Part shown: in pieces, positions 9,854 through 21,059 of the stretch
Position numbering within the stretch: position 1 is the stretch's first letter
How the letters are laid out: each line of letters opens with the position of its first letter
DNA from: Carideicomes alvinocaridis
GTDB lineage: Bacteria; Pseudomonadota; Alphaproteobacteria; Rhodobacterales; Rhodobacteraceae
Direction of reading: 5' to 3'
Length of the DNA: 64,000 nt
NCBI GenBank assembly: GCA_005473895.2
Contig: SRJI02000021.1
Location: forward strand, 106 to 64,105
The notes under the pieces: model-generated
What the model was told of the DNA's origin: nothing
The model's input: only the letters and a program-made list of their open reading frames with translations
The model's database searches: none
Position numbers and translations under genes: made by a program

Positions 9854-9886
9854 AAAAAGGCCGCGCCCGGTGGAGGGGGCGCGGCC
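9854..9886 (-). terminator. dnaJ terminator
   Basis: A 10-bp perfect GC stem (9859-9868 with 9877-9886) has an 8-base loop. It is followed by T5 on the minus strand, 28 bases after the dnaJ stop. Confidence 0.9.
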
Positions 9887-9913
9887 CTTGGTCTGTCGTG
9901 GTTGGGGCCCGGG

Positions 9914-11062
9914 TCAGCCCTTCATCGAATCCCAGAAGGTCTTGACCGACTTGAAGAAGCTGTGGCTTTCGGGATTGTTCTCTTCCGAGAGATCCTCGAA
10001 TTCCTGCAGCAGCTCCTTCTGGCGCGAGGTCAGGTTGACCGGGGTCTCGACCGCCAGTTCGATGAACATGTCGCCATGGCCACCGCCGCGCAGGGAGGGC
10101 ATGCCCTTGCCGCGCAGGCGCATCTGGCGGCCCGATTGCGACCCCGGCGGGATCTTCACCCGCGAGCGGCCGCCATCGATCGTCGGCACCTCGATATCGC
10201 CGCCGAGCGCGGCCGCGGTCATCGAGACCGGCACGCGGCATTGCAGCACCGTGCCGTCGCGCTGGAACAGCTCGTGCGGGGCCACGTCGAGGAAGATGTA
10301 GAGATCCCCCGAGGGGCCGCCCCGCATCCCGGCCTCGCCTTCGCCGGCCAGGCGGATCCGCGTGCCCGTCTCCACCCCCGGGGGGATGTTGACCGACAGG
10401 GCGCGGTCCTTCTGCACCCGGCCCTGGCCGCCGCAGGTGCGGCAGGGGTTCTTGATGATCTGGCCGAGGCCGGAACAGGTCGGGCAGGTGCGTTCGACGG
10501 TGAAGAAGCCCTGCTGCGCCCGCACCTTACCCATGCCGGAGCATGTCGGGCAGGTCGTCGGCTCCGCGCCGCCCTCGGCGCCCGAGCCCTCGCAGGCATC
10601 GCATTGCACCGAGGTGGGCACGTTGATCGTCTTCTGCAGGCCGTTATAGGCCTCTTCCAGCGTGACCCGCAGGTTGTAGCGCAAATCGGCGCCGCGGGCC
10701 GCGCGCTGGCGCCCCCCGGCCCTGCCGCCGCCCATGAAATCGCCGAACAGGTCGTCGAAGACATCGGAGAAGGCCGAGGCGAAATCGCCCTGCTGGCCGA
10801 AGCCGCCGCCGGGCCGGCCGCCGCCGCCCATGCCACCCTCGAAGGCGGCGTGGCCGTAACGATCATAGGCCGCCTTCATGTCGGCGTCCTTCAGAACCTC
10901 GTAGGCCTCGTTGGCTTCCTTGAAACGGGTTTCCGCATCCGGGTTGTCGCTGTTGCGGTCCGGGTGCAGTTCCTTGGCCTTCTGGCGATAGGCCTTCTTG
11001 ATCTCGTCGGCCGAGGCGCCCTTCTGGACCCCCAGCACGTCGTAATAGTCTTTTTTCGCCAT
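9914..11062 (-). CDS. dnaJ: Chaperone DnaJ
   Basis: A 382-residue type I Hsp40. The J domain is at residues 1-70 with the HPD motif at 33-35. It is followed by a Gly/Phe-rich linker (about 75-125), four CxxCxGxG-type zinc modules (about 145-215, e.g. CDACEGSG and CPTCSGLG), and the C-terminal substrate-binding domains. It delivers unfolded clients to DnaK and stimulates its ATPase. It lies 72 bases downstream of dnaK with an intercistronic hairpin, so it is probably co-transcribed from the dnaK heat-shock promoter with attenuation. Confidence 0.97.
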   Translation of the reverse strand: MAKKDYYDVLGVQKGASADEIKKAYRQKAKELHPDRNSDNPDAETRFKEANEAYEVLKDADMKAAYDRYGHAAFEGGMGGGGRPGGGFGQQGDFASAFSDVFDDLFGDFMGGGRAGGRQRAARGADLRYNLRVTLEEAYNGLQKTINVPTSVQCDACEGSGAEGGAEPTTCPTCSGMGKVRAQQGFFTVERTCPTCSGLGQIIKNPCRTCGGQGRVQKDRALSVNIPPGVETGTRIRLAGEGEAGMRGGPSGDLYIFLDVAPHELFQRDGTVLQCRVPVSMTAAALGGDIEVPTIDGGRSRVKIPPGSQSGRQMRLRGKGMPSLRGGGHGDMFIELAVETPVNLTSRQKELLQEFEDLSEENNPESHSFFKSVKTFWDSMKG

Positions 11063-11088
11063 GGGTGTCCCCCTTGTCGAAACGCGAA

Positions 11089-11116
11089 GGGCCGGCCCAG
11101 CGTGGCGGACCGGCCC
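11089..11116 (-). terminator. Intercistronic hairpin between dnaK and dnaJ
   Basis: A 10-bp stem with one G-T pair (11089-11098 with 11107-11116) and an 8-base loop. It has no proper U tract, so a processing or attenuation element is more likely than a full terminator. Such a structure would favour more DnaK than DnaJ. Confidence 0.5.
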
Positions 11117-11134
11117 CTGCGATTCAGTCGACCA

Positions 11135-13057
<1,923 letters not shown>

Positions 13058-13167
13058 TGCTCTTCGATCCCTTCTTGATTCAAGGCGATGACACGAGGCG
13101 TGGACCCGCAGCGGCATCCCGCCCCGCAATTCCCGCGAGGGCCGGGGCCCGTCGCGCTTCGGAGCGT

Positions 13168-13196
13168 ATATAAGGAGGGGTCCCGGACCCTGCAAG
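13168..13196 (-). promoter_or_regulatory. dnaK promoter, RpoH-like
   Basis: On the minus strand, CTTGCA (13191-13196) and CTTATAT (13168-13174) fit the alphaproteobacterial heat-shock pattern TTG-N17/18-CYTATNT with an 18-base gap. The spacer holds the perfect inverted repeat GGGTCC-G-GGACCC, which could bind a regulator. It predicts a leader of roughly 100 bases. The consensus is from memory of Rhodobacter RpoH promoters. Confidence 0.65.
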
Positions 13197-13290
13197 CGCC
13201 CCGGCGTGGCGGAATCCGCCAATTGCCCGCATTTTTCCGCCACTTCCCGCGGGCTTTGCCCCGGCAGGGCCGGCATCCTAGATAGCAGAC

Positions 13291-13893
13291 ATGACCACAC
13301 TCACCCTGCGCGGATTCCAGATCATGAAGGGCCGGCTCGGCCCGGAGCGCCAGCGCGCCCTGGTCGCGGACCTGCGCGAGGTGGCGCGGGCGGCGCCGTT
13401 CTTTTCCCCGGTCACCCCGTGGGGCAAGCCGATGCGGGTCAGGATGACCTCGGCCGGGCGCTTCGGCTGGGTCACCGACCGGCGCGGCTATCGCTACGAG
13501 CCGCGCCATCCGGAGGGGATGGACTGGCCGCCGATTCCCGACAGCGTGCTGCGCATCTGGCACGAGGCGACGGGGCTGGACCGCGAACCCGATTGCTGCC
13601 TGGTGAACTTCTACGGTGAAGGCGCGCGGATGGGCCTGCACCAGGACAAGGACGAGGCCGATTTCGGCTGGCCCGTGGTCTCCGTCTCGCTGGGGGATGA
13701 CGGGCTGTTCCGCATCGGCAACACGACGCGCGGCGGCAAGACCGAGTCGGTCTGGCTGCAATCCGGCGACGTCGTCGTCATGGGAGGCGAGGCGCGGCTG
13801 ACCTATCACGGCCTGGACCGGATCCGCTTCGGGTCGTCGGCGCTGCTGCCCGAGGGCGGGCGGATCAACCTGACGCTTCGCGTGGTCACCTGA
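13291..13893 (+). CDS. alkB: AlkB-family 2-oxoglutarate/Fe(II) DNA repair dioxygenase
   Basis: A 200-residue oxygenase that removes alkyl groups such as 1-methyladenine and 3-methylcytosine from DNA by oxidative demethylation. The iron ligands are H117 and D119 (in LHQDKDE) and H173 (TYHGLDR). The 2-oxoglutarate and substrate arginines are in RINLTLR (191-197). [10 protein letters not shown] upstream of the His is typical of bacterial AlkB. It is divergent from dnaK and shares the same upstream spacer. No ada gene is adjacent. Confidence 0.93.
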   Translation: MTTLTLRGFQIMKGRLGPERQRALVADLREVARAAPFFSPVTPWGKPMRVRMTSAGRFGWVTDRRGYRYEPRHPEGMDWPPIPDSVLRIWHEATGLDREPDCCLVNFYGEGARMGLHQDKDEADFGWPVVSVSLGDDGLFRIGNTTRGGKTESVWLQSGDVVVMGGEARLTYHGLDRIRFGSSALLPEGGRINLTLRVVT

Positions 13894-13957
13894 CCGGCCG
13901 GGCTGGCTTCGTCCCGGGGCACCTGCGCCTGAAGGGACCGCAGCCATGCCCGGGACC

Positions 13958-13994
13958 GGGGCGGACAGGGGGCGCAAACCGCCCTGCCCGCCCC
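13958..13994. terminator. Hairpin between convergent alkB and thiolase genes
   Basis: A 13-bp stem with one G-T pair (13958-13970 with 13982-13994) and an 11-base loop, placed just after the thiolase stop on the minus strand. There is no U tract on either strand, so termination is inferred only from position. Confidence 0.45.
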
Positions 13995-14004
13995 AGCTGG
14001 TTTC

Positions 14005-15186
14005 TCAGAGCCGCTCGATCGCCAGCGCGATGCCCTGGCCGCCGCCGATGCACATGGTGATCAGCGCCTTGGACCCGCCGATGCGCTCCAGCTCGTACAT
14101 CGCCTTGACGGTGATGATCGCGCCGGTGGCGCCCACCGGGTGGCCCAGCGCGATGGCGCCGCCATTGGGGTTCACCTTGGCCGGGTCGAGCCCCAGTTCG
14201 CGGTTCACCGCCACGGCCTGCGCGGCGAAGGCCTCGTTCGATTCGATGACGTCGAAATCCTCGACCGTGAGGCCCGTCCGTTCCAGCAGCTGGCGGACCG
14301 CCGGGACCGGGCCGATGCCCATCACCTCGGGGCGCACCCCGGCATGGCCATAGCCCAGCACCCGGAATTTCGGCTTGAGCCCCGCCTTCTCGGCCGCGCC
14401 GGCCCGCGCCAGGACCAGCCCGGCCGCGCCGTCATTGATGCCGCTGGCATTGCCCGCGGTCACGGTGCCGTCCTTGGCGAAGGCCGGTTTCAGCCCGGCC
14501 AGCCCCTCGGCGGTGGTCTGCGGCTTGGGATGCTCGTCGGTGACGAATTCCACGGTCTCGCGCTTCACCTGCACTTCGACCGGGGCGATCTGGTCGCTGA
14601 AATAGCCCTTCTCGATGGCCGCCGCCGTGCGCCGCTGGCTTTCCAGCGCAAAGGCGTCCTGGTCCTCGCGGCTGACCTGGTGTTCCTTCGAGACGTTCTC
14701 GGCCGTGACGCCCATATGCCCGGTGCCGAAGGGGCAGTTGAGCGCGCCCAGCATCATGTCCAGCGCCTTCACGTCGCCCATCTTCTGGCCGAACCGCTGG
14801 GCCGGGACGATGTAGGGCGAGCGGGACATGCTTTCGGCGCCGCCGGCCAGGCCGAAGTCGGCATCCCCCAGCATCAGCGATTGCACGACCGAGACGATGG
14901 CCTGCGCACCCGATCCGCAGAGACGGTTCACGTTCATCGCCGGCGTGGTCTCGGGGATGCCCGCCTCCATCGCGGCGACGCGGGACAGGTACATGTCCCG
15001 CGGCTCGGTGTTGATGACGTGGCCATAGGCGACGTGACCGATCTGGCCGCCCTCGACGCCGGCCCGCTCCAGCGCGGCCTTCGCGGCCGTGGCGCCCAGG
15101 GTGATTGGCGGCGTGCCGGCGAGCGCACCGCCGAAGGTGCCGATGGCGGTCCGGGCGCCGGACAGGATGACGATATCGTCGGACAT
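14005..15186 (-). CDS. phaA: Acetyl-CoA C-acetyltransferase (beta-ketothiolase)
   Basis: A 393-residue biosynthetic-type thiolase. The acyl-accepting cysteine is C90 (NRLCGSGAQA), His349 is in GHPVGATGA, and the C-terminal base Cys379 is in CIGGGQG. It condenses two acetyl-CoA to acetoacetyl-CoA, or the reverse, in polyhydroxybutyrate or ketone metabolism. The ATG at 15186 follows GGAGGA. No phaB or phaC lies beside it, so the symbol rests on family resemblance; a degradative role is possible. Confidence 0.9.
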   Translation of the reverse strand: MSDDIVILSGARTAIGTFGGALAGTPPITLGATAAKAALERAGVEGGQIGHVAYGHVINTEPRDMYLSRVAAMEAGIPETTPAMNVNRLCGSGAQAIVSVVQSLMLGDADFGLAGGAESMSRSPYIVPAQRFGQKMGDVKALDMMLGALNCPFGTGHMGVTAENVSKEHQVSREDQDAFALESQRRTAAAIEKGYFSDQIAPVEVQVKRETVEFVTDEHPKPQTTAEGLAGLKPAFAKDGTVTAGNASGINDGAAGLVLARAGAAEKAGLKPKFRVLGYGHAGVRPEVMGIGPVPAVRQLLERTGLTVEDFDVIESNEAFAAQAVAVNRELGLDPAKVNPNGGAIALGHPVGATGAIITVKAMYELERIGGSKALITMCIGGGQGIALAIERL

Positions 15187-15653
15187 GGAATCTCCTCCGT
15201 CTGAATTTGCGGGGATCATGCGCTGCGGCGCGGCGAATGTCAGCCCTTCCCGGCCCGGGACGTCGGGGCGGGCAGGGGGCGGCGGGCATTAGGATGCGGG
15301 TCACATGCGCCGACCGCTCCGGCCAGCACATGGCCGCCACCAGGCATTCGGGACCGGAGACTTGCATGCCGCAGGGCGGAACTCACCCAGCCAGGACGTT
15401 GACCCTGCCCCACCCTGACGCGACGTGATCGGCAAAGGCTCGCCCTATCGGATTGCGAATCACCTTGATTGTCGACAATCTGCCGCGAAACGCTGAACAG
15501 GGAGTGGCGTGGTCCCCCACCGCCGGCAGGGCGGCAGCCCGATACGGGGCGGGATCATGCGGCGGCGGCACCGGGCAAACGGCATGGGCGCAAGACGTCG
15601 TCCTGTCACGGCCGGTCTTTCGCGCTTCCGCGACGGAGTGACCGACCGAAGGC
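15187..15653. other. Gene-free divergent spacer with GntR-type operator
   Basis: About 467 bases between the thiolase and aminotransferase starts. It contains the palindrome described separately at 15467. Short open frames here have no recognisable product. The long spacer suggests substantial regulatory DNA for the peptide-utilisation gene run. Confidence 0.55.
15467..15480. promoter_or_regulatory. Palindromic candidate operator for the GntR regulator
   Basis: GATTGTCGACAATC is a perfect 14-base palindrome with the TTGT...ACAA arms typical of sites bound by FadR/FCD-type GntR proteins. It lies about 175 bases upstream of the aminotransferase start; the GntR gene is the second gene of that run. 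TTGCGA (15453-15458) and CAATCT (15476-15481) with a 17-base gap could be a weak promoter overlapped by the site. Binding is inferred. Confidence 0.55.
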
Positions 15654-16586
15654 ATGACCCTGGACCTGACGGACAGCCAGACCACCCATTCCGCCGAAGA
15701 GGATGCGCGCAACCGCGACATCCTGATCTATCTCAACGGCGAGATCGTGCATCGCGACGAGGCCAAGGTCTCGGTGTATGACAGCGGCTTCATGCTGGGC
15801 GACGGCATGTGGGAGGGTCTGCGGCTCTACAACGGCAAGTGGGCCTTCCTCGACGACCATCTCGACCGGCTGTACGAAAGCTGCAAGGCCGTGGCGCTGG
15901 ACATCGGGCTGACCCGCGACGAGCTGGTGGCCGCGCTGGAGCGCACGCGCGAAGCCAACGGCATGACCCACGACGTGCATTGCCGCCTGATGGTGACCCG
16001 CGGGGTCAAGATCCGGCCCTTCCAGCATCCCTCCCTGTCGCGCTCCGGGCCGACCGTCGTGATCCTGATGGAGCATTCCAAGCCGGTGGACGGATTGCAG
16101 GCCCGGGGCATCCGGCTGGCCACCGTGCCGCAGGTCCGCGGCCTGCCGATGAGCCAGGACGCCAAGTACAATTCCCATTCCAAGCTCAACTGCGTGATCG
16201 CTTGCCTGCAGGCGGAACAGGCGGGCGCGGACGAGGGGCTGATGCTGGACCCGCATGGCTTCGTGAACACGACCAATGCCTGCAACTTCTTCATCGTCCG
16301 CAAGGGCGAGGTCTGGACCAGCACCGGCGACTACTGCATGAACGGCGTCACCCGGCGCAAGGTGATCGATGTCTGCCACGCCGAGGGCATCCCCGTCTTC
16401 GAAAAGAACTTTTCGCTGGTCGAGGCCTATGGTGCCGACGAGGCGTTCCTGACCGGCACCTTCGGCGCCCAGACCCCGGTGGCCGAGATTGACGGCCGCG
16501 CCATCGGCACCGAGGGCGGGCGCGGCCCGGTCTTCCGCCGCATCCGCGAGCTCTACGCCCGTCTGGTGGAGGAGGCGACCCGGTGA
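15654..16586 (+). CDS. Class IV PLP-dependent aminotransferase (D-amino-acid/branched-chain type)
   Basis: A 310-residue fold-type IV aminotransferase. The PLP lysine is probably in NSHSKLNCVIAC. The cofactor-binding segments are EGLMLDPHGFVNTTNACNFF (about 196-215), NGVTRRKVID and TGTFGAQTPV. The group contains branched-chain and D-amino-acid aminotransferases and aminodeoxychorismate lyases, and sequence alone does not decide between them. The position at the head of a run with a peptide transporter and a dipeptidase suggests it deaminates an amino acid released from the imported peptide. It overlaps the GntR gene start. Confidence 0.85.
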   Translation: MTLDLTDSQTTHSAEEDARNRDILIYLNGEIVHRDEAKVSVYDSGFMLGDGMWEGLRLYNGKWAFLDDHLDRLYESCKAVALDIGLTRDELVAALERTREANGMTHDVHCRLMVTRGVKIRPFQHPSLSRSGPTVVILMEHSKPVDGLQARGIRLATVPQVRGLPMSQDAKYNSHSKLNCVIACLQAEQAGADEGLMLDPHGFVNTTNACNFFIVRKGEVWTSTGDYCMNGVTRRKVIDVCHAEGIPVFEKNFSLVEAYGADEAFLTGTFGAQTPVAEIDGRAIGTEGGRGPVFRRIRELYARLVEEATR

Positions 16587-17302
16587 TGCATGCCGCCCTT
16601 CCCCAGGAGACCGCAGGCTCGGGACGCGATCGCGTCGTCCGCCGGCTGCGCGACATGATCCTGTCGGGCCATGTGGAGGCCGGCGAGCGCCTGACCGAGA
16701 TGGACCTGGCCGAGCGGCTGGGCGTCGGCCGGGCGCCGCTGCGCGAGGCGATCCGCGAGCTGGTCGCGGCCGGGCTGCTGATCAGCGTGCCCTATAGCGG
16801 GCTTTTCGTGCGCGATTTCACCCGCAAGGACCTGGAAGAGCTGTTCTCCCTGCGCACCACGCTGGAAAAGATGGCCTTCCGCGAGGCATGGAACCGGCGG
16901 AACGCGGCCGCGCTGGCGGATCTCGACGCGCGGCACGAGGCGCTTGTCGCGGCCACCGATGCGGGCGATCCCGGCGAGGCGATCGAATGCGAGCTGAGCC
17001 TGCACAGCTGGTGCTACGAGATGTCGGCGCATTCCCTACTGATCGAGGTCTGGCAGCGGTTGCGACCGAACCTACAATTCTATCTGATGCTGCATCAGCG
17101 TGCCCATGCGCGGCCGGGCCCCAGGCGGGACGCCCACCGCGTCTACGTCGCCCATGCCATGGGGGACGATCTGCAGGCGATGCAGGATCATGTTGACGAC
17201 CATATGCGCCAGGGGCTTGAACGAACCCTGGCCTATATCGGGGAGGCAGAACCCCGGACCGGCGGAAGACCGGACACAGGCAAGATCGAGCTGAAACGTT
17301 AA
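16586..17302 (+). CDS. GntR family (FCD/FadR subfamily) transcriptional regulator
   Basis: About 238 residues. The N-terminal winged helix (about 10-75) holds LAERLGVGRAPLREAIREL, the GntR recognition helix. The C-terminal all-helical FCD ligand domain has metal-type His residues (ECELSLHSW, VDDHM). TGATG couples it to the upstream aminotransferase; a GTG at 16583 is an equally possible start with GGAGG about 8 bases before it. It probably senses a carboxylate or amino acid and controls this gene run through the palindrome at 15467. Confidence 0.92.
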   Translation: MHAALPQETAGSGRDRVVRRLRDMILSGHVEAGERLTEMDLAERLGVGRAPLREAIRELVAAGLLISVPYSGLFVRDFTRKDLEELFSLRTTLEKMAFREAWNRRNAAALADLDARHEALVAATDAGDPGEAIECELSLHSWCYEMSAHSLLIEVWQRLRPNLQFYLMLHQRAHARPGPRRDAHRVYVAHAMGDDLQAMQDHVDDHMRQGLERTLAYIGEAEPRTGGRPDTGKIELKR

Positions 17303-17318
17303 CCACAGGGAGACTGAC

Positions 17319-18911
17319 ATGTCTTTGACGAAACGACTGGCAACAGGCGGGCTTCTGGCCCTGCTGGCCGGCGGCGCCTCGGCGCAGACGCTGGTTTACT
17401 GCTCCGAGGGTTCGCCCGAGGGCTTCGACCCGGCGCTCTACACCGCCGGCACCACCTTCGACGCCTCCAGCCAGGCGGTCTATAACCGGCTGGTGGAGTT
17501 CAAGACCGGCACGACCGAGACCCAGCCGGGCCTGGCCGAGAGCTACGAAGCCTCCGAGGACGGGCTGGAATACACCTTCCACCTGCGTCCGGGCGTCAAG
17601 TTCCAGTCCACCGAGTATTTCACGCCTTCGCGCGACTTCAACGCGGATGACGTGATCTTCACCTTCATGCGTCAGCTGGACGAGGAAAACCCGTACCACG
17701 ACGTGTCCGGCGGCAGCTGGGAATACTTCAACGCCATGTCCATGCCCGACCTGATCGAGTCGATCGAGAAGGTGGACGACATGACCGTGAAGTTCACGCT
17801 GACGCGCCCCGAAGCGCCGTTCGTCGCCAACATGGCCATGGACTTCGCCTCGATCCTGTCCAAGGAATACGCGGACCAGATGATGGAAGCGGGCACCCCC
17901 GAGATGCTGAACCAGCAGCCCGTGGGCACCGGTCCGTTCGAGTGGGTCGCCTACCAGAAGGACGCCGTGATCCGCTACAAGGCGAACGAGGATTACTGGC
18001 AGGACGGCCTGCCCAAGGTCGAGAACCTGGTCTTCGCCATCACGCCCGACGCCTCGGTCCGCTACCAGAAGCTTCAGGCCGGCGAATGCCACATCATGCC
18101 CTATCCGAACCCGGCCGACGTGCAGGCCATGAAGGATGACGACGGCATCAACCTGATGCAGCAGGAAGGCCTGAACGTCGGCTACCTCGCCTACAACACC
18201 AAGCAGGAACCCTTCGACAACCCGAAGGTCCGCAAGGCGCTGAACATGGCGATCGACAAGCAGGCGATCATCGACGTGGTGTTCCAGGGCTCCGGGCAGA
18301 TCGCCAAGAACCCGATCCCGCCGACGATGTGGTCCTACAACGAAGCCATCGAGGATGACGCCTACGATCCCGAGGCAGCGAAGAAGATGCTGGAAGACGC
18401 CGGCGTCAGCGACCTGTCGATGAAGATCTGGGCGATGCCGGTGCAGCGTCCCTACAACCCGAACGCCCGCCGCATGGCCGAGCTGATGCAGGAGGACTTC
18501 TCCGAGATCGGCGTGGACGTGGAAATCGTCTCCTACGAGTGGGGCGAGTACCTCGAGCGCTCCAAGGCCGAGGACCGCGACGGCGCGGTGCTGCTGGGCT
18601 GGACCGGCGACAACGGCGACCCGGACAACTTCCTCGCCGTGCTGCTGGGCTGTGACGCCGTGGGCGGGTCGAACCGCGCGCAATGGTGCAACGAGGACTT
18701 CGACAAGCTGGTGCAGGAAGCCAAGACCATCACCGATCAGTCGAAGCGTGCCGAGCTCTACAAGGAGGCCCAGGAGGTCTTCAAGGATCAGGCACCCTGG
18801 GCGACCATCGCGCATTCGGTCGTCTTCATGCCGATGCTGCCGAAGGTCGAAGGCTACAAGGTGCACCCGCTTGGGAGCCATATCTTCACCGAAGTGAGCC
18901 TCTCCGAGTGA
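17319..18911 (+). CDS. dppA: DppA-like dipeptide ABC transporter substrate-binding protein
   Basis: A 530-residue periplasmic solute-binding protein of family 5. Its Sec signal peptide ends near ASAQ (residue 22). The mature N-terminus LVYCSEGSPEGFDPALYT and DASSQAVYNRLVEFK are very close to E. coli DppA, with the two-Cys pattern (CHIMPYP, LLGCDAVGG ... QWCNEDFD) also conserved. It binds di- or short peptides and delivers them to DppBCDF encoded downstream. It lies 16 bases after the GntR gene, with AGGGAG as ribosome binding site. A GC hairpin after its stop probably keeps its level above that of the permease. Confidence 0.93.
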   Translation: MSLTKRLATGGLLALLAGGASAQTLVYCSEGSPEGFDPALYTAGTTFDASSQAVYNRLVEFKTGTTETQPGLAESYEASEDGLEYTFHLRPGVKFQSTEYFTPSRDFNADDVIFTFMRQLDEENPYHDVSGGSWEYFNAMSMPDLIESIEKVDDMTVKFTLTRPEAPFVANMAMDFASILSKEYADQMMEAGTPEMLNQQPVGTGPFEWVAYQKDAVIRYKANEDYWQDGLPKVENLVFAITPDASVRYQKLQAGECHIMPYPNPADVQAMKDDDGINLMQQEGLNVGYLAYNTKQEPFDNPKVRKALNMAIDKQAIIDVVFQGSGQIAKNPIPPTMWSYNEAIEDDAYDPEAAKKMLEDAGVSDLSMKIWAMPVQRPYNPNARRMAELMQEDFSEIGVDVEIVSYEWGEYLERSKAEDRDGAVLLGWTGDNGDPDNFLAVLLGCDAVGGSNRAQWCNEDFDKLVQEAKTITDQSKRAELYKEAQEVFKDQAPWATIAHSVVFMPMLPKVEGYKVHPLGSHIFTEVSLSE

Positions 18912-18919
18912 CACGAACC

Positions 18920-18949
18920 GGCGGGGCCCTCGGGCCCCGCCCTTCTTTT
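18920..18949 (+). terminator. Hairpin after dppA (attenuator or mRNA stabiliser)
   Basis: A 10-bp perfect stem (18920-18929 with 18932-18941) followed by cttctttt. The next gene starts 12 bases later on the same strand. Partial termination or 3'-end protection of the dppA message is the usual role of such a hairpin in binding-protein operons. Confidence 0.75.
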
Positions 18950-18960
18950 CAGGGAATGTC

Positions 18961-20052
18961 ATGGACCGCTACGCCGAATACCGCGCCGTCGCGAGGGATG
19001 TCGGGGCCGACGCCCTGGCGCTCGTGCCGGGCCCGAACTTCGCCCGCGTGATGGGCAAGAACTTTCACAGCCATGAACGCCCCATGGTCGTCGTGGTCCC
19101 CGTCGAGGGGGCACCCGCCGCCATCGTCCCCAACCTCGAGCTTGGCTCCTTCGAGCTGGTGAACTTCGAGGGCGAGGTCTTCGACTGGCGCGACCAGGAC
19201 GGCTACCAGGACGCATTCGACGCGCTGGCCCGTCACCTGCCGATCCGGCATCTCGCCGTCGAGGGGCAGGTGATGCGGGTCTTCGTGCACCACGCGCTGG
19301 CCCGCGCCTACAAGGGCCTCGAAATCATCGATGCGGAGCGCGAGATCTCCGCCATCCGCCTGTGCAAGACCCCCGCCGAGATCGCCGCGCTCGAGGACGC
19401 GATCCGCCTGTCCGAGGCGGCGCTGGAAGAGACGCTGGAGCAGGTGCGCGCCGGTCAGACCGAGAAACAGGTGGAAAGCCTGCTGATCCAGGCGCTGTTC
19501 CGCAACGGCGCCGAGGACCTGGCCTTCGGCCCGATCGTGGCCGCGGGCGACAATTCGGCCCGGCCGCATGCCTCGGCCCGCGCCGATTACCAGATCCGGC
19601 CCGGCGACGCGCTGCTCTTCGACTGGGGCGGGCGCCACGGGGGCTTTGCCGCCGACATCACGCGCACCGTCTTCGTGGGCCATGCCACCGACGAGGGGCA
19701 GGAGGTCTACGACACCGTGCTGCGCGCCAATCTCAAGGGCCACGAGGTGACCCGGCCGGGCGCCACCGCCCATGACGTGGACGATGCCGTCACCTCGGTG
19801 CTGGAGGCCTCGCCCTTCGCCGACCGCATCCGCACCAAGACCGGCCACGGCCTGGGCCGCGACGTCCACGAGGCGCCCTACATCATGCGTGGCAATCACC
19901 AGAAACTGACGCCCGGCATGGTCTTTACCGACGAGCCGGGGCTCTACGAGATCGGCAAGTTCGGGGTCCGGATCGAGGACGACATCCTCGTCACCGAGGA
20001 CGGCTGCCGGTCCCTGACCACGATGTCCAAGGAACTGAGGGTGGTGGGCTGA
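18961..20052 (+). CDS. M24 family metallopeptidase (Xaa-Pro dipeptidase/aminopeptidase type)
   Basis: A 363-residue pita-bread enzyme with a creatinase-like N-terminal domain (about 1-130) and an M24 catalytic domain. The metal ligands are visible: the Asp in FDWGGR, the Asp in ADITRT, the His in TGHGLGRDVHEAP, the Glu in TDEPGLYE and the Glu in GVRIEDD. It probably splits imported X-Pro or similar dipeptides in the cytoplasm. It sits between the binding-protein gene and the permease genes and shares one base with dppB (TGATG), which ties it to transport. Confidence 0.9.
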   Translation: MDRYAEYRAVARDVGADALALVPGPNFARVMGKNFHSHERPMVVVVPVEGAPAAIVPNLELGSFELVNFEGEVFDWRDQDGYQDAFDALARHLPIRHLAVEGQVMRVFVHHALARAYKGLEIIDAEREISAIRLCKTPAEIAALEDAIRLSEAALEETLEQVRAGQTEKQVESLLIQALFRNGAEDLAFGPIVAAGDNSARPHASARADYQIRPGDALLFDWGGRHGGFAADITRTVFVGHATDEGQEVYDTVLRANLKGHEVTRPGATAHDVDDAVTSVLEASPFADRIRTKTGHGLGRDVHEAPYIMRGNHQKLTPGMVFTDEPGLYEIGKFGVRIEDDILVTEDGCRSLTTMSKELRVVG

Positions 20053-21059
20053 TGCTGCGATATATTCTTGGACGCCTGCTGACCTTCATCCCGACCTTCA
20101 TCGGGGTGACCATCGTCTCCTTCGGCTTCATCCGCGTGCTGCCCGGCGATCCGATCATCGTCATGGCCGGCGAACGCGGCATGGACCAGGAGCGCTACAA
20201 CGAGCTGATGAACCAGTACGGCTTCAACGACCCGCTGCTGGTGCAGTTCTGGGATTACCTGACCGGCGTGCTGCAGGGCGACCTCGGCCAGAGCTTCGTC
20301 ACCAAGCGGCCGGTCTGGGACGAGTTCTTCGCCCTCTTCCCGGCCACGCTGGAGCTGTCGATCTGCGCCATCATCCTTGCCGTCATGCTGGGCATCCCGG
20401 CCGGGGTGATCGCCGCCGTGAACCGCGGCAAGTTCTTCGACCGGGCGCTGATGTCCACCGCGCTGGTGGGCTATTCGATGCCGATCTTCTGGTGGGCGCT
20501 GCTGATGATCATCGTCTTCTCCGGCACGCTGGGCTGGACGCCGGTCTCGGGGCGGATCGACCTGCTCTACTACTTCGACAACACCACCGGCTTCATGCTG
20601 ATCGACTCGCTCCTGTCGGGGCAGGACGGGGCCTTCCTGTCCGCGGTCCGGCACCTGATCCTGCCGTCGATCGTGCTGGCGACCATCCCGCTGGCGGTGA
20701 TCGCGCGGCAGACCCGCTCCGCCATGCTGGAAGTGCTGAGCGAGGATTACATCCGCACCGCCCGCGCCAAGGGTCTGCGCCCGATCCGCATCAACGGGCT
20801 GCACGCCCTGCGGAACGCGATGATCCCGGTGATCACCGTGATCGGCCTGTCGGTGGGCACGCTGCTGGCCGGCGCGATCCTGACCGAGACGATCTTCTCC
20901 TGGCCCGGGATCGGCAAGTGGATGGTCGATTCCATCTACCGCCGCGACTACCCGGTGGTGCAGGGCGGCCTGCTGCTCATCGCCGTGATGGTGATGGTGG
21001 TGAACCTGACCGTCGACCTGCTCTACGGCCTCATCAACCCCAAGATCAGGAAGCGCTGA
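20052..21059 (+). CDS. dppB: DppB-like peptide ABC transporter permease
   Basis: A 335-residue inner-membrane permease with about six transmembrane segments and the BPD_transp_1 motif region (EDYIRTARAKGL ... RNAMIPVITVIGL). It starts MLRYILGRLLTFIPTFIGV, the usual DppB/OppB N-terminus. It pairs with DppC to form the translocation path. Its start overlaps the peptidase stop and its stop overlaps the dppC start, so the genes are translationally coupled. Confidence 0.93.
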   Translation: MLRYILGRLLTFIPTFIGVTIVSFGFIRVLPGDPIIVMAGERGMDQERYNELMNQYGFNDPLLVQFWDYLTGVLQGDLGQSFVTKRPVWDEFFALFPATLELSICAIILAVMLGIPAGVIAAVNRGKFFDRALMSTALVGYSMPIFWWALLMIIVFSGTLGWTPVSGRIDLLYYFDNTTGFMLIDSLLSGQDGAFLSAVRHLILPSIVLATIPLAVIARQTRSAMLEVLSEDYIRTARAKGLRPIRINGLHALRNAMIPVITVIGLSVGTLLAGAILTETIFSWPGIGKWMVDSIYRRDYPVVQGGLLLIAVMVMVVNLTVDLLYGLINPKIRKR

